A DNA stretch of 64,000 nucleotides, from positions 60,576-124,575 of the forward strand of contig JAPPCZ010000010.1 in assembly GCA_028824685.1 (NCBI GenBank). Reading direction: 5' to 3'. This DNA comes from Candidatus Poribacteria bacterium (GTDB taxonomy: Bacteria; Poribacteria; WGA-4E; WGA-3G). Shown here one piece after another: positions 21,658 to 32,232 of this stretch (positions are counted from its first letter, which is position 1; every line of letters begins with the position of its first letter). Position numbers and translations under genes: made by a program. A model generated the notes under the pieces. It had not been told where the DNA came from, made no database searches, and worked only from the letters and a program-made list of their open reading frames with translations.

Positions 21658-22140
21658 CTATTCCACATAGAAAAGATGGCTCCTTTCAAAGAGACCATCA
21701 AGGAAAATTTCAACAAACCATTCGCCTGTTGCAAATTGGTCACCGCTTAACCCGCCTGTTGGTGCGTCAATGTAAAACCATGTAATTTTTTCACCAGTTG
21801 TTGAAGAAATAGTCCTTTTTTCGTTCCAAAATGGCGGGTCGTCCAAGTCGTCTTCAGGTGAAAACCACGAAACTTCAACTGTATGCGACTCCTCAATATT
21901 TTCCCATAATAGCCACAAATACACTTGGTCGTTTACTTCAGCACTAAATGTATCAGTGATGCCATCTGGTCGGTCTTCGTGAACTGAAATTGCCAACACT
22001 GATTCTACGATATTCGGTTCCCCGCGTCCGAGGTCAATCGCGCCACTTCCACCTGATTTGCTCTCCTCACAACCGTTCAAAATAACTAAAAAAGGAAGTA
22101 GCACTATTACTAATAATGGTATGTATTTTTGCTTCATCAT
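21658..22140 (-). CDS. Hypothetical lipoprotein
   Basis: N-terminal MMKQKYIPLLVIVLLPFLVILNGCEES lipobox. Confidence 0.7.
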   Translation of the reverse strand: MMKQKYIPLLVIVLLPFLVILNGCEESKSGGSGAIDLGRGEPNIVESVLAISVHEDRPDGITDTFSAEVNDQVYLWLLWENIEESHTVEVSWFSPEDDLDDPPFWNEKRTISSTTGEKITWFYIDAPTGGLSGDQFATGEWFVEIFLDGLFERSHLFYVE

Positions 22141-22445
22141 AGATCTCCTTGCACATATATAATTTAAAGTAATTCTTGATAATTCTTATATTAAAACGCT
22201 TGTATGTAAAGATATGTTTACACTTCAGATAAATTCCCCATAATTCATAGGAAATAGTATACCAGAAATAAAGCCTGCATTCAAGGAACTCATTCAAAGG
22301 CTCCTATTAAATGATTGACAAAGACGACAATAACATGTAAAATTATAGTCAAAAGTGGTTATAATTTGAAACGCGTGTCGTCAGATATTCATGTGTCTGA
22401 TTTCAGGTATGTGATGCCCATGTTTTCAATCAGTAAGGAGTGTAT

Positions 22446-23249
22446 ATGTCAACAAAAACAAAAATCGTTTTCGTAGCGGGAAGTGCAAGTCACGGCAGTG
22501 GATCACATGAGCATCCAGCTGGATGTGCCTTCTTAGCAGATCAGTTGAATGATGCTGTTGAAGGAATTGAGACAGTTGTCCATCAAGGATGGCCTTCGGA
22601 TCCAACAATTTTCGCTGATACAGATGCTATAATAGTTTATTCAGATGGTGGCGGCGGACATCTTAGCATTCCACACCTTGACCAGATTTCTGAATTAACA
22701 AGTCAGGGCATGGGACTTGCAATGCTGCATTATGCAGTTGAAGTGCCAAAAGGTGAGCCGGGAAATTGTTTTCTTGATTGGATTGGCGGCTACTTTGAAA
22801 CTCATCTCTCTGTAAATCCGCATTGGACAGCAACATTTACTTCGTTTCCAGACCATCCTACAACGCGCGGTTTAATCCCTTTCTCATTAGATGACGAATG
22901 GTATTATCACATGCGATTTCGTGAAAATATGCAGGGTGTTTCGCCGGTGTTGAGCGCAATTGCACCAGAGTCAACGCTGCAGAGACCCGATGGTCCTCAC
23001 AGCGGCAATCCGCATGTTCGGGCATCTGTTGCGAAAGGTGAACCGCAGCATCTTGGGTGGTGCGTAGAACGTCCAGATGGTGGACGCGGATTCGGATTTA
23101 CGGGTGGGCATTACCATAAGAATTGGGGAGACGACAATCTCCGCAAGTTCATTCTGAACGCGATTGCATGGACAGCAAAGGTAGAGATTCCGGAAGATGG
23201 CATATCTACGTCAACACCGACAGAAGCAGAGTTGAATTCGTATCTATAG
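22446..23249 (+). CDS. ThuA-like domain protein (trehalose utilisation family)
   Basis: IVFVAGSASHGSGSHEHPAG...IIVYSDGGGGH...LAMLHYAVEVP...RGFGFTGGHYHKNW. Confidence 0.85.
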   Translation: MSTKTKIVFVAGSASHGSGSHEHPAGCAFLADQLNDAVEGIETVVHQGWPSDPTIFADTDAIIVYSDGGGGHLSIPHLDQISELTSQGMGLAMLHYAVEVPKGEPGNCFLDWIGGYFETHLSVNPHWTATFTSFPDHPTTRGLIPFSLDDEWYYHMRFRENMQGVSPVLSAIAPESTLQRPDGPHSGNPHVRASVAKGEPQHLGWCVERPDGGRGFGFTGGHYHKNWGDDNLRKFILNAIAWTAKVEIPEDGISTSTPTEAELNSYL

Positions 23250-23315
23250 TAGTAGAATTTGTGATTCCATGGATGATGTGAACAGAAGAACGATGGCTAC
23301 TTGAGGAGATAGAAC

Positions 23316-24170
23316 ATGGAGCAGGAACAACTTGATTATCTGTTTGACTTGCAAGGATATTTGATTTTAGAAAATGCGATTTCAAAAGAAGACCTTGCTA
23401 CCATAAACGAATGGATTGACACACATTGGGCTTATATTGAAGAACCGTGGGAACCAAATTCCGAAGATAGACGAATTCCACGCTGGATAGGCAATATTGA
23501 AACGCATACCTATAATATTGAAAATGGTGTCAATTTCCAAAATATTATTGAGGGTGGGGATGTATTTGAAAAGTTAATTGACCACCCCGCATGGATAAAT
23601 CTGGTCCGGAAATATATCCATGAAGTGAATGGCGTTTCTATTCATGAGAATTTTCTGAACGTGCGTGGTCCTGGTGGTTTCATCCATATCCACTGTGGCG
23701 GACATGTCCCGTTGAGTTATCTGACGTTCCGTCAGATCAATACCGGCGAATGGTTGGTAGGACAGATAAATGTTCTGATGGCACTCAACGACATCGGTCC
23801 GGGTGATGGCGCGCCAGTATTAATACCCGGGAGCCACAAATCTGCTGAAATTCACCCGCGTTTGAAGCACGATGGGAAAGGCATAGTTTATGACGGTTAT
23901 ACTGGTAAACCTGCTGGCACAGCCTTTGCAACACAGGAAGTGCATTTGAAAGCAGGTGATGTGGTCATGTTTACAGATGCGATTACACACGGTTCAGCAG
24001 AGCGGACTAATCCTGGCTATCGTCGGTCAATTGTTTATCGTTATTCTCCAAAGTATGTCCGTGAACGTTTTGACTATCCGCATTCAGATGAGTTGTTAGC
24101 ACGATTGACTCCTGATCAACGCAAGATTATCCAACCGAATGCACCGCGGAGACCGCCACAGGTTGCGTAG
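23316..24170 (+). CDS. Phytanoyl-CoA dioxygenase (PhyH) family protein
   Basis: YLILENAISKEDLATINEWID; IPGSHKS; AGDVVMFTDAITHGSAERTNPGYRRSIVYRY. Confidence 0.88.
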   Translation: MEQEQLDYLFDLQGYLILENAISKEDLATINEWIDTHWAYIEEPWEPNSEDRRIPRWIGNIETHTYNIENGVNFQNIIEGGDVFEKLIDHPAWINLVRKYIHEVNGVSIHENFLNVRGPGGFIHIHCGGHVPLSYLTFRQINTGEWLVGQINVLMALNDIGPGDGAPVLIPGSHKSAEIHPRLKHDGKGIVYDGYTGKPAGTAFATQEVHLKAGDVVMFTDAITHGSAERTNPGYRRSIVYRYSPKYVRERFDYPHSDELLARLTPDQRKIIQPNAPRRPPQVA

Positions 24171-24215
24171 TAGACAAATTATGTTTTATCTTTCTTTCAA
24201 AAGCAGAGGAGATTA

Positions 24216-24467
24216 ATGATGCGAAAAGATGATTTGCAACAGCAGGCAGTTAGGTTAATCAGGCAGCTCTCTACTGAAAAACTCAAATCTGCTATTGATT
24301 ACCTCGTTTATCTTCAGGATGTAGAGGCGCGAAACGTCTCTTCTGATCACGAAGTTCCATCACAGAATCTTGGAACGGCGATCCACGAAATTTTCAAACC
24401 TTTTGGCGGGGTGGAACTTGAGATACCTCCACGGGAGCCAATGCGAGAACCCCCTCGCTTTGACTAA
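24216..24467 (+). CDS. Probable antitoxin, DUF2281-like, upstream of PIN toxin
   Basis: Small ORF DLQQQAVRLIRQLSTEKLKSAIDYLVYLQ; ends 9 bp before the PIN-domain ORF. Confidence 0.55.
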   Translation: MMRKDDLQQQAVRLIRQLSTEKLKSAIDYLVYLQDVEARNVSSDHEVPSQNLGTAIHEIFKPFGGVELEIPPREPMREPPRFD

Positions 24468-24476
24468 ATATCAACC

Positions 24477-24899
24477 ATGATTGTTCTTGACACTAATGTT
24501 GTCTCGGAGCTCATGCGGGACAGTCCACAACAGACAGTTCTGGCTTGGTTTGGTGCCCAGCCTGCCAGCAGCTTGTTCGTGACAACTGTCACCGAAGCGG
24601 AAATTTTGACAGGTATAGCACTTTTGCCTTATGGAAGGCGACGGCACGGTCTCTCGGAAGCTGCTGGCCGCGTATTTGCCACGTTGTTCGCTGAGCGCAT
24701 CCTTGTTTTTGATAGTGATGCAGCGAATATTTATGCCGAAATCTATGCCCAGCGACAGACAATAGGTCGACCCATCAGTCAATCTGATTGTCAAATAGCT
24801 GCAATTGCCCGTTCTCGAGAAGCAGCTATCGCGACCCGCAATGTTACTGATTTTGAAGATGTAGAAGTTGAACTTATCAATCCTTGGTCAGCCCTATAA
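24477..24899 (+). CDS. PIN-domain ribonuclease toxin, VapC/FitB-like
   Basis: MIVLDTNVVSELMR, TVTEAEILTGIALLP, SQSDCQIAAIARSREAAIATRNVTDFE with the PIN acidic residues. Confidence 0.9.
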   Translation: MIVLDTNVVSELMRDSPQQTVLAWFGAQPASSLFVTTVTEAEILTGIALLPYGRRRHGLSEAAGRVFATLFAERILVFDSDAANIYAEIYAQRQTIGRPISQSDCQIAAIARSREAAIATRNVTDFEDVEVELINPWSAL

Positions 24900-24917
24900 C
24901 ACATTCTTGGAATAGAT

Positions 24918-26453
24918 GTGTTCTTAGGAGCAACGAATATGCCAACCCCACAAAAAACGCTATGGGGCGGACGTTTTAGCGCAAGCCTCACCACAGACAC
25001 AGTGGCTTTCACACACTCCATTGAAGCAGATACGCGCCTCATCATATACGATATATGGGGAAGCCAAGCACATGCGATTATGCTTGCACGACAAGGGATT
25101 ATCGCTGATACTGATTTACGAGAGATTTTGCGCTGGCTTCGCAAGGCAGAGGAGGATTTCCAAAACGGAGACTTCACTCTTGACCCGAATAAAGAAGATG
25201 TGCACATGAACGTTGAGTCGTATCTGATTGAGAACGCTGGCCGCGAATTCGGTGGTAAACTCCACACCGCGCGTTCTCGCAACGACCAGGTACTCGTTGA
25301 CGCACACCTCTATATACGAGAAGAGATTCTCAATATTCAGCGAGGCATCTCAGCGTTGTGCGATGCATTTCTAAGTATTGCAAAAAAACATGTTGACACT
25401 GTCATGCCTGGCTATACGCATACACAGCATGCACAACCGATTAGTCTCGGTTTCTGGGCAACTGCATACATTAGCATGTTCCTTAGAGACCAGAAACGGC
25501 TGCAGGCTGCTTACGAACTTGCCAATACGAATCCCCTTGGTGCATGCGCCTTAGCCGGAACGACTTTTCCTATTGACCGACACCTGACAACGAAATTGCT
25601 CGGTTTTGACACGCCGCATGAACATGCCCTTGATGTCATCAGCAGTCGTGACTTTATTGCAGAAACTCTCTTCGCGTTGTCGCTTGTGATGGCAAACCTA
25701 TCACGGATTAGCGAAGAACTGGTTTATTGGACGACCTACGAATTTGGGATGGCAGTGCTTGATGATGCGTATAGTTCGGGGAGTTCCATTATGCCGCAAA
25801 AAAAGAATGCGGACATTGCGGAACTCACGCGGGGTCGCACAGGACGCGTCTATGGGGCATTATTAGACCTATTGACAAATCTCAAAGGCTTGCCGATGGG
25901 GTATAACCGAGATTTTCAAGAAGATAAACCACCCTTATGGGAAGCGTTTGACATTGTGAAAGCATGCCTCAGTATCCTACCCGAATTGCTCAAAACAACG
26001 GAATTTAAGACCGAACGAATGGCTGAATTGGTGAATGCAAACTTCGCTACAGCGACAGAGTTAGCGAACTATCTGGTTAAGGAGCATCAGATTAGTTTTC
26101 GGGAGTCCCATGAGATTGTCGGTTGGCTTGTTGGAGAATTAGCTCAGCAGGAAAAGACGTTTATTGATTGGGAGTTAACGCAATCTCTCATGAGACAAAA
26201 AGGTATAGACATACCAATTTCACAACTGAAACAGATTCTGGACGCGGAATTGGCACTACAGAATAATCAAAGTCTCGGTGGCACATCATCTAATGAGGTG
26301 AGTCGAATGATAGAATGTTTTGAAGAACAGCTAAATGCAATTGCGATAGGTATTTATAACTGTCAGACACAAATTGAAGATGCCAAAAAAGAAACACAAC
26401 AAATAGTTGACGATGTTTTGGAAGGTTCAACGACACAGACAGATGGAGATTAG
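24918..26453 (+). CDS. argH: Argininosuccinate lyase
   Basis: LWGGRFSASLTTDTVAFTHSIEAD; HTARSRNDQV; GSSIMPQKKNAD. Start may be 24939. Confidence 0.95.
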   Translation: MFLGATNMPTPQKTLWGGRFSASLTTDTVAFTHSIEADTRLIIYDIWGSQAHAIMLARQGIIADTDLREILRWLRKAEEDFQNGDFTLDPNKEDVHMNVESYLIENAGREFGGKLHTARSRNDQVLVDAHLYIREEILNIQRGISALCDAFLSIAKKHVDTVMPGYTHTQHAQPISLGFWATAYISMFLRDQKRLQAAYELANTNPLGACALAGTTFPIDRHLTTKLLGFDTPHEHALDVISSRDFIAETLFALSLVMANLSRISEELVYWTTYEFGMAVLDDAYSSGSSIMPQKKNADIAELTRGRTGRVYGALLDLLTNLKGLPMGYNRDFQEDKPPLWEAFDIVKACLSILPELLKTTEFKTERMAELVNANFATATELANYLVKEHQISFRESHEIVGWLVGELAQQEKTFIDWELTQSLMRQKGIDIPISQLKQILDAELALQNNQSLGGTSSNEVSRMIECFEEQLNAIAIGIYNCQTQIEDAKKETQQIVDDVLEGSTTQTDGD

Positions 26454-26455
26454 AA

Positions 26456-27169
26456 TTGAAAAATAGATTAATTGTCGCATTGGATACAGATGATGGTGAA
26501 GAGATTGACTGGCTATCTGGAACGCTTATGGATATAGTCGGTTGGTTTAAGATGGGCTTTCAAGCGTTCAGTGCGCTTGGAATGGAAGCTTTTCCCTGGT
26601 TCGAGCAGAACGGATATAAAGTCTTTGTTGACCTGAAATTTCACGACATCCCGAACACAGTAGCACGTGATGTCGGCATGATGACGAAACATGGCGCAAA
26701 TATGATTAACATGCACGCTTCCGGTGGGCTTGAGATGATGCAAACTGCCAGAAACAGCGCAGGTGATGCCGCATACAAAGCAAATATTCCGAGACCTATT
26801 CTGCTCGGTGTGACTATTCTGACAAGCATAGATGAGACCGGATTTCAGCAAAATTTCGGTTCAGAACGGCAACTTACAGACCAAGTAGTTTATCTTGCTC
26901 AATTAGCACAGGCAGCCGGATTGGACGGTGTTGTCGCATCACCTTTGGAAATTGAACCGATACGCAAAGCGTGTGGTGACAATTTTTTGATTGTTACACC
27001 AGGTATCCGTCCGAATTGGGCAGACCCAGGAGACCAACGCCGTATCACAACACCTGCAGAGGCAATTAACCGTGGGGCTGATTATATCGTTGTCGGCAGA
27101 CCGATTATTGAAGCGGAAGACCCGTTAGAGGCAGCCGGTAAAATTTTAGACGAAATGAGAGGTATGTAA
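26456..27169 (+). CDS. pyrF: Orotidine 5'-phosphate decarboxylase
   Basis: LIVALDTDDGEE; VFVDLKFHDIPNTVARDV; TPGIRPNWADPGDQRRITTPAEAINRGADYIVVGRPI. Confidence 0.95.
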   Translation: MKNRLIVALDTDDGEEIDWLSGTLMDIVGWFKMGFQAFSALGMEAFPWFEQNGYKVFVDLKFHDIPNTVARDVGMMTKHGANMINMHASGGLEMMQTARNSAGDAAYKANIPRPILLGVTILTSIDETGFQQNFGSERQLTDQVVYLAQLAQAAGLDGVVASPLEIEPIRKACGDNFLIVTPGIRPNWADPGDQRRITTPAEAINRGADYIVVGRPIIEAEDPLEAAGKILDEMRGM

Positions 27170-27173
27170 CATT

Positions 27174-28610
27174 ATGAACATTGTTTGTATCTGTTTAGAC
27201 ACTTTTCGGGCAGACATTATCGGAGAAGGCAAGAAGTATAGCCACGTGCAAACGCCGAACCTTGATTCATTTGCATCGGAGAGTGTGCGTTTCACCCGTG
27301 CATTCGGCGAAGGACAACCGACACTTCAGATACGCCGTGGAAACTTTACGGGGATGCGGAGTTTTCCGTGGAAATATAACTTTGATCGTCGTGGACATTG
27401 GCATCACGCTCCCGGTTGGCACAAGATTCCACCGGAACAGGATACGATTGCTGAGGTGCTATTGGAACGTGGTTATCTAACGGCTCTCATAGCAGATACG
27501 TATCACATGTTCAAACCGACAATGAATTTCTCACGCGGATTCGCACATTTTGATTTTATCCGTGGGCAAGAATCGGACAATTGGCACAGTGGTGATCCAA
27601 GGTTGATTGAAGACTTACTCAGCAAACATGTTCGTGAACCGATCAATTGGAAACGGCATGCTGGTCTTGTGAATTATTTGTTGTCCCAACGGCATCGTCA
27701 GTCGGAGGATGACTACAGTTGTGCGCGTGTTTTTCGGGCTGCAGCTGATTGGCTTCAGGACAATCATACAGTAGGACCGTTTTTCTTATGGGTGGATAGT
27801 TTCGATCCGCATGAACCTTGGGATCCCCCAAAATCCTATGCGGATATCTATATGTCGGACTATTCAGGCAAGGATTTCATCACACCGGGCAGTGCAGGTG
27901 AAGGGGGCGGACCTACTGAAGCGGAACGCGACCGAATTGAAGCACTCTATCTTGGTGAAGTGACGTTCGTTGATAAGTGGGTTGGAGTGTTATTGGACAA
28001 AATTGAGGCATTAAATATCCGTGATGAGACACTTATTGTGGTGATGTCTGACCACGGCACGCAGCTTCGTGATCATGGAAGTTTCGGAAAGGGTGCGAAC
28101 AAACTCCATCCGTTCAATACCCAGCTGAACTTGATGATCCGTCACCCAGAGGGACCGCATGACAAGGATATTTCAGCGTTTGTGCAAAACCATGATCTGA
28201 TGCCGACTCTGTTAAACCTACTTGGTATTCCGTGCGGTTGGACAGATGGTGAGGATATGTGGCAACTCGTTACGCAGGAAAAAGCGTATCTCCGCGAACG
28301 GATTATCAATGGATGGGCAGGTTTTACAACGGGCAATGCTGTGGGCCGCGTGAGTGTGCGCGACAACCGTTGGAACTTCTGCACTTCGGTTGGCTATAAA
28401 GACGAAAAGGGTGATGAACTTTTTGACACACGGAATGATCCAGAAGAAAAAGCGAATGTTGTGAGTGATCATCCAGAAATTGTAGCAGATCGGCGGCGAG
28501 ACGTTGAGGCATTGATTGGGCAGCCCTTACCAGGACATTTTATTGAGGTGTGCGATCCTGGGCATGCACCGATGCGGGTGTGGCTGCAGAAGAAATTAGC
28601 GGAGATGTAA
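27174..28610 (+). CDS. Sulfatase-fold hydrolase lacking the usual FGly motif
   Basis: NIVCICLDTFRADIIG, FFLWVDSFDPHEPWDPP, TLIVVMSDHGTQLRDHGSFGKG; active-site segment reads GQPTLQIRRGNFTGM. Confidence 0.85.
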   Translation: MNIVCICLDTFRADIIGEGKKYSHVQTPNLDSFASESVRFTRAFGEGQPTLQIRRGNFTGMRSFPWKYNFDRRGHWHHAPGWHKIPPEQDTIAEVLLERGYLTALIADTYHMFKPTMNFSRGFAHFDFIRGQESDNWHSGDPRLIEDLLSKHVREPINWKRHAGLVNYLLSQRHRQSEDDYSCARVFRAAADWLQDNHTVGPFFLWVDSFDPHEPWDPPKSYADIYMSDYSGKDFITPGSAGEGGGPTEAERDRIEALYLGEVTFVDKWVGVLLDKIEALNIRDETLIVVMSDHGTQLRDHGSFGKGANKLHPFNTQLNLMIRHPEGPHDKDISAFVQNHDLMPTLLNLLGIPCGWTDGEDMWQLVTQEKAYLRERIINGWAGFTTGNAVGRVSVRDNRWNFCTSVGYKDEKGDELFDTRNDPEEKANVVSDHPEIVADRRRDVEALIGQPLPGHFIEVCDPGHAPMRVWLQKKLAEM

Positions 28611-28672
28611 AAATTTGTTGTAACCGGGATCCCTGTGGTTATGAGTTTAACTAAAAATAAGATTGGTTTTTA

Positions 28673-30712
28673 TTATTTTCGGTTTACTTGAGAAATTTTC
28701 TCCCAATCCCATAGTAGAACTGTCCCATCCCGACTTCCAGTAGCAAACGTTTTGCTATCTTTGGAAAACGCAAATGCTATTATACGATTCGTATGGCCGG
28801 TATGTGTTGACAATAACTCACCCGTTCGACTATCCCACAATTGGAATATTCCACCGTCATCTTTACTGGTGGTTGCAGTAACCCAACCACCAGTTGACAA
28901 CATGACTTCATGATCTGCAAATTTGAGGACTCTTGCACCGCAAGCACTCACGAAGATTTTGCTATCTGGAGAAAAAACTAACGTCATACTTGTGGTAATA
29001 CGCTCTGGAATGCATACGCCGATCTCCTTTCCGGTTGCAGTATCCCACAAGTAGATAGCTTCTCTACTTCCACCTGCGAGCGTTTTCCCATCGGGTGAAA
29101 ATGCTATATCTTCAACAGTATTTAACTGTGGTGTGAACGAAAATAGAATTTCACCAGTCTCTAAGTTCCAGAGATGAATTATTTTATTTTCACCACTTGC
29201 CAACATTTTCCCATCAGGTGAAAATGCCATTGCCTTAATCCATTTTGTGTGTCCTTTTAGCGTTTTCCAAGCTTTACTCATCTGAGAAGTGTTAGCAATC
29301 TGCCACAAGTGGACGACATAATCTTTACCACTTGCTGCAGCAGTTTTTCCATCTAACGAGAATACGAATTTACCACTTAACGCATCTTTTTCAATCTCTG
29401 TGATGGTAAACAGCGTATTTTTCGTTTCAATATCAAGCATCTCAAATTTGCCATCTTTTTCCTTTATGATAACATTTCTACAATCGGGTGTTATCGTTTC
29501 AACGCCTTCAAACTCCAAAAAGTCTGCTGATAACATACCATTCGTATTTATATCCCAATGCTGAAGATACGTGTCGTCTGTAAGCCATCTGGAAGCAAGT
29601 GAATTGGCAGTAGTGAGGATTTTTCCATTTTCAGAAATTGCCAGATGCAAAATTTCCCCGACATGTCCTGTTATCTTAAAGCGCTGGCTACCAGTCTCTA
29701 TATCCCAACCTTGTATTGTCCCATTTTGAGTTGATGTAAGAAGTGTTTTTTCATCCGGTGAAAATCTCATGATAAAAATATTCTCTTTGAGTTCTTTAAA
29801 AACCTGGCTTTGTGGCGGTTGTCCTTCATCAGAGGAAATTTCCCAAAATCGTATTGTATTATCCATATCAGCAGTAGCAAGCCGCTTCTTATGCGGAGTA
29901 AACATTAAAGTTCTAATTTCTTTTTTCTTTTCTTTGATAGTAAACCAATTTGCGCCTGTGTCCACATTCCAAAAATTAATTTCTCCGCTGTGATCTGCAG
30001 TTATCAATGTTTTTCCATCAGATGAAAATTCAAGTGCCGTTATACGTGGTTCTTCCCCATATAGTTTGAACAACATCTGTTGAGTCATCGTATTCCAAAC
30101 CTGAAGTCTGAAATTTTCTACAGGTCTATCAGAACCCGAATGATGCGGTATCTTAGTCGCTGCAATTATTTGGGCATCACGTGATATTTCAATACCATTA
30201 ACACTTTGTTCTGTATCATCTACAAGTATCGGTTCGCTCTTAAGGTCGTTCAAATCCCAAACTCGGAACCTATCATCAAGGTTCACAGTGACAAGTCTTG
30301 TGCCATCTGCTGAGAGAACAACCTTCTTAACGATGTCATTGCCGTCTGTTAAAATGGAAAGTTGTTCACCCGTAGTTGCGTTCCACCTACGGCTTTCACC
30401 GTTGGAGTCAACACTAATAAGAGTGCGTCCATCAGATGAAAATACCGCCGACATTACCTCTACTTCATGTCCAGTAAACAATGAAAGCTCTTTACCACTC
30501 TCCGCGCTATAAATCCAAATGCCGATAGAGGTTGCAACAGCAAACTTAGTACCATCAGGAGAAAAGACAATATCGTTTATTCTCCCTTTGCCAAGACGGG
30601 TTTTTGCCCCTTCAGGTAACTGCCATTGTGTGTAATCCTGAGCAGAGCCAATTACTAAAAATGTTGCCATAGTTAGCAGTAGTGCTATGCTCAGTAGTAG
30701 TATCTTTTTCAT
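28673..30712 (-). CDS. Secreted WD40-repeat beta-propeller protein
   Basis: Signal peptide, then many ...FSPDGKTLASG..IHLWD.. repeats. Confidence 0.92.
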   Translation of the reverse strand: MKKILLLSIALLLTMATFLVIGSAQDYTQWQLPEGAKTRLGKGRINDIVFSPDGTKFAVATSIGIWIYSAESGKELSLFTGHEVEVMSAVFSSDGRTLISVDSNGESRRWNATTGEQLSILTDGNDIVKKVVLSADGTRLVTVNLDDRFRVWDLNDLKSEPILVDDTEQSVNGIEISRDAQIIAATKIPHHSGSDRPVENFRLQVWNTMTQQMLFKLYGEEPRITALEFSSDGKTLITADHSGEINFWNVDTGANWFTIKEKKKEIRTLMFTPHKKRLATADMDNTIRFWEISSDEGQPPQSQVFKELKENIFIMRFSPDEKTLLTSTQNGTIQGWDIETGSQRFKITGHVGEILHLAISENGKILTTANSLASRWLTDDTYLQHWDINTNGMLSADFLEFEGVETITPDCRNVIIKEKDGKFEMLDIETKNTLFTITEIEKDALSGKFVFSLDGKTAAASGKDYVVHLWQIANTSQMSKAWKTLKGHTKWIKAMAFSPDGKMLASGENKIIHLWNLETGEILFSFTPQLNTVEDIAFSPDGKTLAGGSREAIYLWDTATGKEIGVCIPERITTSMTLVFSPDSKIFVSACGARVLKFADHEVMLSTGGWVTATTSKDDGGIFQLWDSRTGELLSTHTGHTNRIIAFAFSKDSKTFATGSRDGTVLLWDWEKISQVNRK

Positions 30713-30941
30713 TTCTAACCTCTAATCGTATCCATCTCTTAAATATATAAGTTTTCAATTTAGTGTATCACGCTATTTCTTAGAAAACAAGAGGTATTTA
30801 TACATTACGTCGTGCCATTTTTGCCATAAACATGTTGTATAATCCACTGTTCAAAAAATATTTGATAAAGATTTAGGTTTTAAGTATAATATAAGTTAGG
30901 AAATCAAACTCCACTATTTTCTATTATTGAAGGAAACGATT

Positions 30942-31712
30942 ATGCAAAGAAAAAGTTCCAGATCGCGATACTGCAAAGGCGAACTCATTGAACGTGAAGA
31001 TTTTTCAGAAGATTTAGCTGCATTTAAGTTCAAAACCGATCAGCAACTCCCTTTTATTCCTGGGCAATATGCGACTATCGGTTTTGAAGTTGATGAAAAG
31101 ATCGTCCAACGTCCCTATTCTATTGTGTCCTCACCTCACGAACCATTTATGGAAGTTTTCGTAGAATTAGTGCCAGAGGGGGCAACCACACCACTGTTTT
31201 GGGAACTAAAACTTGGAGACACAGTTTTTATCAGAGACCGCCTCGTTGGCAAATTTGTGATGGACACCGAGAGCGGCATGACACGTCACGTCATGGCTGG
31301 GACTGTCACGGGGGCTGCACCATATATCAGCATTGCTCGCACGCAGAAAATTGAGCAGGAACAAGGCAAGTCAAGTCCGCATCAGATTCTTGCGATTGTC
31401 GGTGCGAGTCGTTCATGGGAACTTGGATATTACATGGACGAACTTAATGAACTCGCGGCACAGGAAGAGTGGTTCTCGTTTGTGCCGACAGTGAGTCGTC
31501 CTTGGGAAGATGCGGAATGGCAAGGTGAAAGTGGGCGTGCGGAAGATGTTGTTCGGAAATACGGTGATCAGATGGGTTATGACCATACGAACTCAGTTGT
31601 TTATGCATGTGGACATCCGCAGATGATTGAGAATGCCAAAGCGATTTGGGCGCGTGCGCGTTTCCCTGAAGAACGGATTAAAGAGGAGAAATTCTTTGTG
31701 ATTAAGGAGTAG
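30942..31712 (+). CDS. Ferredoxin-NADP reductase-type FAD/NAD(P) oxidoreductase
   Basis: IPGQYATIGFEVDEKIVQRPYSIVSSP; AGTVTGAAPYISIAR; VVYACGHPQMIENAK. Confidence 0.85.
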   Translation: MQRKSSRSRYCKGELIEREDFSEDLAAFKFKTDQQLPFIPGQYATIGFEVDEKIVQRPYSIVSSPHEPFMEVFVELVPEGATTPLFWELKLGDTVFIRDRLVGKFVMDTESGMTRHVMAGTVTGAAPYISIARTQKIEQEQGKSSPHQILAIVGASRSWELGYYMDELNELAAQEEWFSFVPTVSRPWEDAEWQGESGRAEDVVRKYGDQMGYDHTNSVVYACGHPQMIENAKAIWARARFPEERIKEEKFFVIKE

Positions 31713-31836
31713 TGTGGATAGTTCGATACCCACATACAAAAGATATTGTGTAATTGCGGGATAGGAGAAAAGAACCATCTTCACCTATCCCGCTGTTTTT
31801 GTTACAAGATGCTTTTTATATGCAATGTTTAGGAAG

Positions 31837-32153
31837 CAGGGTTATTTAGTTTTCGATTTTTCTGGTATATTTTTCACATTTTCATATAAACTAATACGTA
31901 TGCAAAGTAGTAGGCACACTCCATGTGCCGTATACCTAAAAATGTAAAGCGGACGGCACCAAATCAACGGTATGAATCATGGCGAATGCCATACGCGCAT
32001 TCGTCTTTAGGCATTCCCCGCAGAGCGTGCCTGCTACCTTTAGATCAACGTGTAAGTTGACACATAAAGGAAGAGCACAAGCAAAACCCGACGGACGATA
32101 TAAATTATCAGTAATACTCATTAACTGGAAATTCTTAAAACTAAATAACCCTG
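31837..32153. mobile_element. MITE-like element A
   Basis: Ends cagggttatttagtttt / aaaactaaataaccctg as inverted repeats. Confidence 0.7.
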
Positions 32154-32232
32154 TTAAGAAGACTTTTCACTTGACATAGGCGGTAAGATTCTCTTAAAAT
32201 AGAATGAACATTGTCTATAGGAACTCTACTGT

